A program made the translations under genes and the position numbers. Below, in pieces: positions 57,180 to 64,000 of a stretch of DNA of 64,000 nt (positions within the stretch are counted from its first letter, which is position 1; every line of letters begins with the position of its first letter). The DNA is from Thereva unica (taxonomy: Eukaryota > Arthropoda > Insecta > Diptera > Therevidae), in NCBI GenBank assembly GCA_949987705.1, contig CATLJY010000934.1, positions 39,107 through 103,106 on the forward strand, in the 5' to 3' direction. The notes under the pieces are model-generated. The model searched no databases, was not told where the DNA came from, and worked only from the letters and a program-made list of their open reading frames with translations.

Positions 57180-60100
57180 TCATCGAAATTAAGTTATATT
57201 CATCGAGTACATCGAAAATAACTTAAATTCACTTTATTCATCGAAATTAAGTTATATTCATCAAATACATCGAAAATAACTTAAATTCACTTTATTCATC
57301 GAAATTAAGTTATATTCATCAAATACATGGAAAATAACTTAAGTTCACTTTATTCATCGAAATTAAGTTACATTCATCAAATACATCGAAAATAACTTAA
57401 ATTCACTTTATTCATCGAAATTAAGTTATATTCATCAAATACATCGAAAATAACTTAAGTTCACTTTATTCATCGAAATTAAGTTACATTCATCAAATAC
57501 ATCGAAAATAACCTAAATTCACTTTATTCATCGAAATTAAGTTACATTCATCAAATACATCGAAAATAACTTAAATTCACTTTATTCATCGAAATTAAGT
57601 TACATTCATCAAATACATCGAAAATAACTTAAATTCACTTTATTCATCGAAATTAAGTTATATTCATCAAATACATCGAAAATAACTTAAGTTCACTTTA
57701 TTCATCGAAATTAAGTTACATTCATCAAATACATCGAAAATAACTTAAATTCACTTTATTCATCGAAATTAAGTTATATTCATCAAATACATCGAAAATA
57801 ACTTAAGTTCACTTTATTCATCGAAATTAAGTTATATTCATCAAATACATCGAAAATAACTTAAGTTCACTCTATTCATCGAAATTAAGTTACATTCATC
57901 AAATACATCGAAAATAACTTAAATTCACTTTATTCATCGAAATTAAGTTATATTCATCAAATACATCGAAAATAACTTAAATTCACTTTATTCATCGAAA
58001 TTAAGTTATATTCATCAAATACATCGAAAATAACTTAAGTTCACTCTATTCATCGAAATTAAGTTACATTCATCAAATACATCGAAAATAACTTAAATTC
58101 ACTTTATTCATCGAAATTAAGTTATATTCATCGAGTACATCGAAAATAACCTAAATTCACTTTATTCATCGAAATTAAGTTACATTCATCAAATACATCG
58201 AAAATAACTTAAATTCACTTTATTCATCGAAATTAAGTTATATTCATCAAATACATCGAAAATAACTTAAATTCACTTTATTCATCGAAATTAAGTTATA
58301 TTCATCAAATACATCGAAAATAACTTAAATTCAGTTTATTCATCGAAATTAAGTTATATTCATCAAATACATCGAAAATAACTTAAGTTCACTCTATTCA
58401 TCGAAATTAAGTTACATTCATCAAATACATCGAAAATAACTTAAATTCACTTTATTCATCGAAATTAAGTTACATTCATCAAATACATCGAAAATAACTT
58501 AAATTCACTCTATTCATCGAAATTAAGTTATATTCATCAAATACATCGAAAATAACTTAAGTTCACTTTATTCATCGAAATTAAGTTACATTCATCAAAT
58601 ACATCGAAAATAACTTAAATTCACTTTATTCATCGAAATTAAGTTATATTCATCAAATACATCGAAAATAACTTAAGTTCACTTTATTCATCGAAATTAA
58701 GTTACATTCATCAAATACATCGAAAATAACTTAAATTCACTTTATTCATCGAAATTAAGTTATATTCATCAAATACATCGAAAATAACTTAAGTTCACTT
58801 TATTCATCGAAATTAAGTTATATTCATCAAATACATCGAAAATAACTTAAATTCACTTTATTCATCGAAATTAAGTTATATTCATCAAATACATCGAAAA
58901 TAACTTAAGTTCACTTTATTCATCGAAATTAAGTTACATTCATCAAATACATCGAAAATAACTTAAGTTCACTTTATTCATCGAAATTAAGTTACATTCA
59001 TCAAATACATCGAAAATAACCTAAATTCACTTTATTCATCGAAATTAAGTTATATTCATCAAATACATCGAAAATAACTTAAATTCACTTTATTCATCGA
59101 AATTAAGTTATACTCATCAAATACATCGAAAATAACTTAAATTCACTTTATTCATCGAAATTAAGTTACATTCATCAAATACATCGAAAATAACTTAAGT
59201 TCACTTTATACATCGAAATTAAGTTACATTCATCAAATACATCGAAAATAACTTAAATTCACTTTATTCATCGAAATTAAGTTATATTCATCAAATACAT
59301 CGAAAATAACTTAAATTCACTCTATTCATCGAAATTAAGTTATATTCATCAAATACATCGAAAATAACTTAAATTCACTTTATTCATCGAAATTAAGTTA
59401 TATTCATCAAATACATCGAAAATAACTTAAGTTCACTTTATTCATCGAAATTAAGTTACATTCATCAAATACATCGAAAATAACTTAAGTTCACTTTATT
59501 CATCGAAATTAAGTTACATTCATCAAATACATCGAAAATAACCTAAATTCACTTTATTCATCGAAATTAAGTTATATTCATCAAATACATCGAAAATAAC
59601 TTAAATTCACTTTATTCATCGAAATTAAGTTATATTCATCAAATACATCGAAAATAACTTAAATTCACTTTATTCATCGAAATTAAGTTATATTCATCAA
59701 ATACATCGAAAATAACTTAAATTCACTTTATTCATCGAAATTAAGTTATATTCATCAAATACATCGAAAATAACTTAAGTTCACTCTATTCATCGAAATT
59801 AAGTTACATTCATCAAATACATCGAAAATAACTTAAATTCACTTTATTCATCGAAATTAAGTTACATTCATCAAATACATCGAAAATAACTTAAATTCAC
59901 TCTATTCATCGAAATTAAGTTACATTCATCAAATACATCGAAAATAACCTAAATTCACTTTATTCATCGAAATTAAGTTATATTCATCAAATACATCGAA
60001 AATAACTTAAATTCACTTTATTCATCGAAATTAAGTTATATTCATCAAATACATCGAAAATAACTTAAATTCACTTTATTCATCGAAATTAAGTTATATT

Positions 60101-63100
60101 CATCAAATACATCGAAAATAACTTAAGTTCACTTTATTCATCGAAATTAAGTTATATTCATCAAATACATCGAAAATAACTTAAATTCACTTTATTCATC
60201 GAAATTAAGTTACATTCATCAAATACATCGAAAATAACCTAAATTCACTTTATTCATCGAAATTAAGTTACATTCATCAAATACATCGAAAATAACCTAA
60301 ATTCACTTTATTCATCGAAATTAAGTTATATTCATCAAATACATCGAAAATAACTTAAATTCACTTTATTCATCGAAATTAAGTTACATTCATCAAATAC
60401 ATCGAAAATAACTTAAATTCACTCTATTCATCGAAATTAAGTTACATTCATCAAATACATCGAAAATAACCTAAATTCACTTTATTCATCGAAATTAAGT
60501 TATATTCATCAAATACATCGAAAATAACTTAAATTCACTTTATTCATCGAAATTAAGTTATATTCATCGAGTACATCGAAAATAACCTAAATTCACTTTA
60601 TTCATCGAAATTAAGTTATATTCATCAAATACATCGAAAATAACTTAAGTTCACTTTATTCATCGAAATTAAGTTACATTCATCAAATACATCGAAAATA
60701 ACTTAAGTTCACTTTATTCATCGAAATTAAGTTACATTCATCAAATACATCGAAAATAACCTAAATTCACTTTATTCATCGAAATTAAGTTATATTCATC
60801 AAATACATCGAAAATAACCTAAATTCACTTTATTCATCGAAATTAAGTTATATTCATCAAATACATCGAAAATAACCTAAATTCACTTTATTCATCGAAA
60901 TTAAGTTATATTCATCAAATACATCGAAAATAACTTAAATTCACTTTATTCATCGAAATTAAGTTATATTCATCGAGTACATCGAAAATAACTTAAATTC
61001 ACTTTAGTCATCGAAATTAAGTTACATTCATCAAATACATCGAAAATAACTTAAATTCACTTTATTCATCGAAATTAAGTTATATTCATCAAATACATCG
61101 AAAATAACCTAAATTCACTTTATTCATCGAAATTAAGTTATATTCATCAAATACATCGAAAATAACTTAAGTTCACTTTATTCATCGAAATTAAGTTATA
61201 TTCATCAAATACATCGAAAATAACTTAAATTCGCTTTATTCATCGAAATTAAGTTATATTCATCAAATACATCGAAAATAACTTAAATTCACTTTATTCA
61301 TCGAAATTAAGTTATATTCATCAAATACATCGAAAATAACTTAAATTCACTTTATTCATCGAAATTAAGTTATATTCATCGAGTACATCGAAAATAACTT
61401 AAATTCACTTTATTCATCGAAATTAAGTTATATTCATCAAATACATCGAAAATAACTTAAATTCACTTTATTCATCGAAATTAAGTTATATTCATCAAAT
61501 ACATCGAAAATAACTTAAATTCACTTTATTCATCGAAATTAAGTTATATTCATCGAGTACATCGAAAATAACTTAAATTCACTTTATTCATCGAAATTAA
61601 GTTATATTCATCAAATACATCGAAAATAACTTAAATTCACTTTATTCATCGAAATTAAGTTACATTCATCAAATACATCGAAAATAACTTAAATTCACTC
61701 TATTCATCGATATTAAGTTATATTCATCAAATACATCGAAAATAACTTAAGTTCACTTTATTCATCGAAATTAAGTTACATTCATCAAATACATCGAAAA
61801 TAACCTAAATTCACTTTATTCATCGAAATTAAGTTACATTCATCAAATACATCGAAAATAACTTAAGTTCACTTTATTCATCGAAATTAAGTTACATTCA
61901 TCAAATACATCGAAAATAACCTAAATTCACTTTATTCATCGAAATTAAGTTATATTCATCAAACACATCGAAAATAACTTAAATTCACTTTATTCATCGA
62001 AATTAAGTTACATTCATCAAATACATCGAAAATAACTTAAATTCACTTTATTCATCGAAATTAAGTTATATTCATCGAGTACATCGAAAATAACTTAAAT
62101 TCACTTTATTCATCGAAATTAAGTTATATTCATCAAATACATCGAAAATAACTTAAATTCACTTTATTCATCGAAATTAAGTTATATTCATCAAATACAT
62201 GGAAAATAACTTAAGTTCACTTTATTCATCGAAATTAAGTTACATTCATCAAATACATCGAAAATAACTTAAATTCACTTTATTCATCGAAATTAAGTTA
62301 TATTCATCAAATACATCGAAAATAACTTAAGTTCACTTTATTCATCGAAATTAAGTTACATTCATCAAATACATCGAAAATAACCTAAATTCACTTTATT
62401 CATCGAAATTAAGTTACATTCATCAAATACATCGAAAATAACTTAAATTCACTTTATTCATCGAAATTAAGTTACATTCATCAAATACATCGAAAATAAC
62501 TTAAATTCACTTTATTCATCGAAATTAAGTTATATTCATCAAATACATCGAAAATAACTTAAGTTCACTTTATTCATCGAAATTAAGTTACATTCATCAA
62601 ATACATCGAAAATAACTTAAATTCACTTTATTCATCGAAATTAAGTTATATTCATCAAATACATCGAAAATAACTTAAGTTCACTTTATTCATCGAAATT
62701 AAGTTATATTCATCAAATACATCGAAAATAACTTAAGTTCACTCTATTCATCGAAATTAAGTTACATTCATCAAATACATCGAAAATAACTTAAATTCAC
62801 TTTATTCATCGAAATTAAGTTATATTCATCAAATACATCGAAAATAACTTAAATTCACTTTATTCATCGAAATTAAGTTATATTCATCAAATACATCGAA
62901 AATAACTTAAGTTCACTCTATTCATCGAAATTAAGTTACATTCATCAAATACATCGAAAATAACTTAAATTCACTTTATTCATCGAAATTAAGTTATATT
63001 CATCGAGTACATCGAAAATAACCTAAATTCACTTTATTCATCGAAATTAAGTTACATTCATCAAATACATCGAAAATAACTTAAATTCACTTTATTCATC

Positions 63101-63330
63101 GAAATTAAGTTATATTCATCAAATACATCGAAAATAACTTAAATTCACTTTATTCATCGAAATTAAGTTATATTCATCAAATACATCGAAAATAACTTAA
63201 ATTCAGTTTATTCATCGAAATTAAGTTATATTCATCAAATACATCGAAAATAACTTAAGTTCACTCTATTCATCGAAATTAAGTTACATTCATCAAATAC
63301 ATCGAAAATAACTTAAATTCACTTTATTCA
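57180..63330 (-). repeat. 84-monomer-spaced duplication (4872 bp)
   Basis: Rare variants ACATGG (GG at 57329 and 62201) and TTCAGTTTATT (C at 58332 and 63204) are both 4872 bp apart, exactly 84 monomers. GAGTAC forms near 57201 and 58131 also have partners at the same offset. The shared block runs from about 57.2 to 58.4 kb and recurs at about 62.05 to 63.3 kb. Confidence 0.78.
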
Positions 63331-64000
63331 TCGAAATTAAGTTACATTCATCAAATACATCGAAAATAACTTAAATTCACTCTATTCATCGAAATTAAGT
63401 TATATTCATCAAATACATCGAAAATAACTTAAGTTCACTTTATTCATCGAAATTAAGTTACATTCATCAAATACATCGAAAATAACTTAAATTCACTCTA
63501 TTCATCGATATTAAGTTATATTCATCAAATACATCGAAAATAACTTAAGTTCACTTTATTCATCGAAATTAAGTTACATTCATCAAATACATCGAAAATA
63601 ACCTAAATTCACTTTATTCATCGAAATTAAGTTACATTCATCAAATACATCGAAAATAACTTAAGTTCACTTTATTCATCGAAATTAAGTTACATTCATC
63701 AAATACATCGAAAATAACCTAAATTCACTTTATTCATCGAAATTAAGTTATATTCATCAAACACATCGAAAATAACTTAAATTCACTTTATTCATCGAAA
63801 TTAAGTTACATTCATCAAATACATCGAAAATAACTTAAATTCACTTTATTCATCGAAATTAAGTTATATTCATCGAGTACATCGAAAATAACTTAAATTC
63901 ACTTTATTCATCGAAATTAAGTTATATTCATCAAATACATCGAAAATAACTTAAATTCACTTTATTCATCGAAATTAAGTTATATTCATCAAATACATGG
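61700..64000 (-). repeat. 31-monomer higher-order repeat (1798 bp) at window end
   Basis: Three rare markers recur 1798 bp (31 monomers) apart in the same order: CGATATTAAG (T at 61711 and 63509), AAACACATCG (61961 and 63759) and ACATGG (62201 and 63999). The last marker is the final bases of the window, so the unit probably continues beyond it. Confidence 0.82.

Larger units (their letters stand above)
43741..64000 (-). repeat. 58-bp satellite array, reverse block 2
   Basis: About 349 reverse monomers run to the window end. From about 44 to 56 kb the CCTAAA form (monomer base 44 = G) alternates with CTTAAA, and the GAGTAC form is less frequent than nearer the inversion. From about 57 kb the TTAAGTTCAC form (monomer base 40 = C) becomes common. 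Whole-block duplications are listed separately. No gene-like sequence or further insertion is visible. Confidence 0.98.

Noticed and set aside
1..64000. CRISPR array
   Set aside because: The 58-bp units are contiguous with no unique spacers, variants are single-base, and the context is eukaryotic.

Overview
This window is almost entirely satellite DNA from a eukaryotic chromosome. I see no intact protein-coding gene. About 62.8 of 64 kb is one AT-rich tandem repeat with a 58-bp monomer (about 21-24% GC; the first copy is at 1-58), roughly 1,080 copies. Three insertions interrupt it: two near-identical copies of a 282-bp poly(A)-ended element, and one 615-bp relic of a Tc1/mariner DNA transposon. 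A giant satellite array, poly(A)-ended retroposed sequence and a Tc1-type transposase relic with TA target duplication point to an animal genome, plausibly an arthropod or another invertebrate. The species cannot be named from this sequence. Such blocks are typical of centromeric or pericentromeric heterochromatin, but nothing here proves centromere function.

Layout. 1-6090: forward monomers. 6091-6372: first copy of the poly(A) element. 6373-11938: forward monomers (96 copies minus 2 nt). 11939-12220: second copy of the element. 12221-28496: forward monomers. At 28494-28496 the array switches orientation without a gap. 28497-43123: monomers in reverse orientation. 43124-43738: Tc1 relic, flanked by TA on both sides. 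43739-64000: reverse monomers to the window end, which cuts the array.

Internal organisation. The monomer looks like an old dimer of two 29-bp halves (21/29 identical) and carries an imperfect dyad. Monomers differ at a few recurrent, mostly transition-type positions, several of them CpG/TpG. Rare marker mutations reveal higher-order repeats: a 48-monomer unit (2783 bp) between about 7 and 18 kb, a 5848-bp tandem duplication that carried the poly(A) element with it, a 41-monomer variant at 21-24 kb, a 7830-bp-spaced duplication, and in the reverse arm duplications of 73, 69-71, 84 and 31 monomers.

How it fits together. The sequence reads as a record of satellite turnover: unequal exchange or amplification in blocks, one retroposed insertion that was later copied by such an event, one strand switch that inverted the array and left a 106-bp mirror copy of sequence about 250 bp back, and one apparently later DNA-transposon insertion that has not been copied within the window. 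No known gene system, CRISPR array, rRNA or tRNA gene was found.
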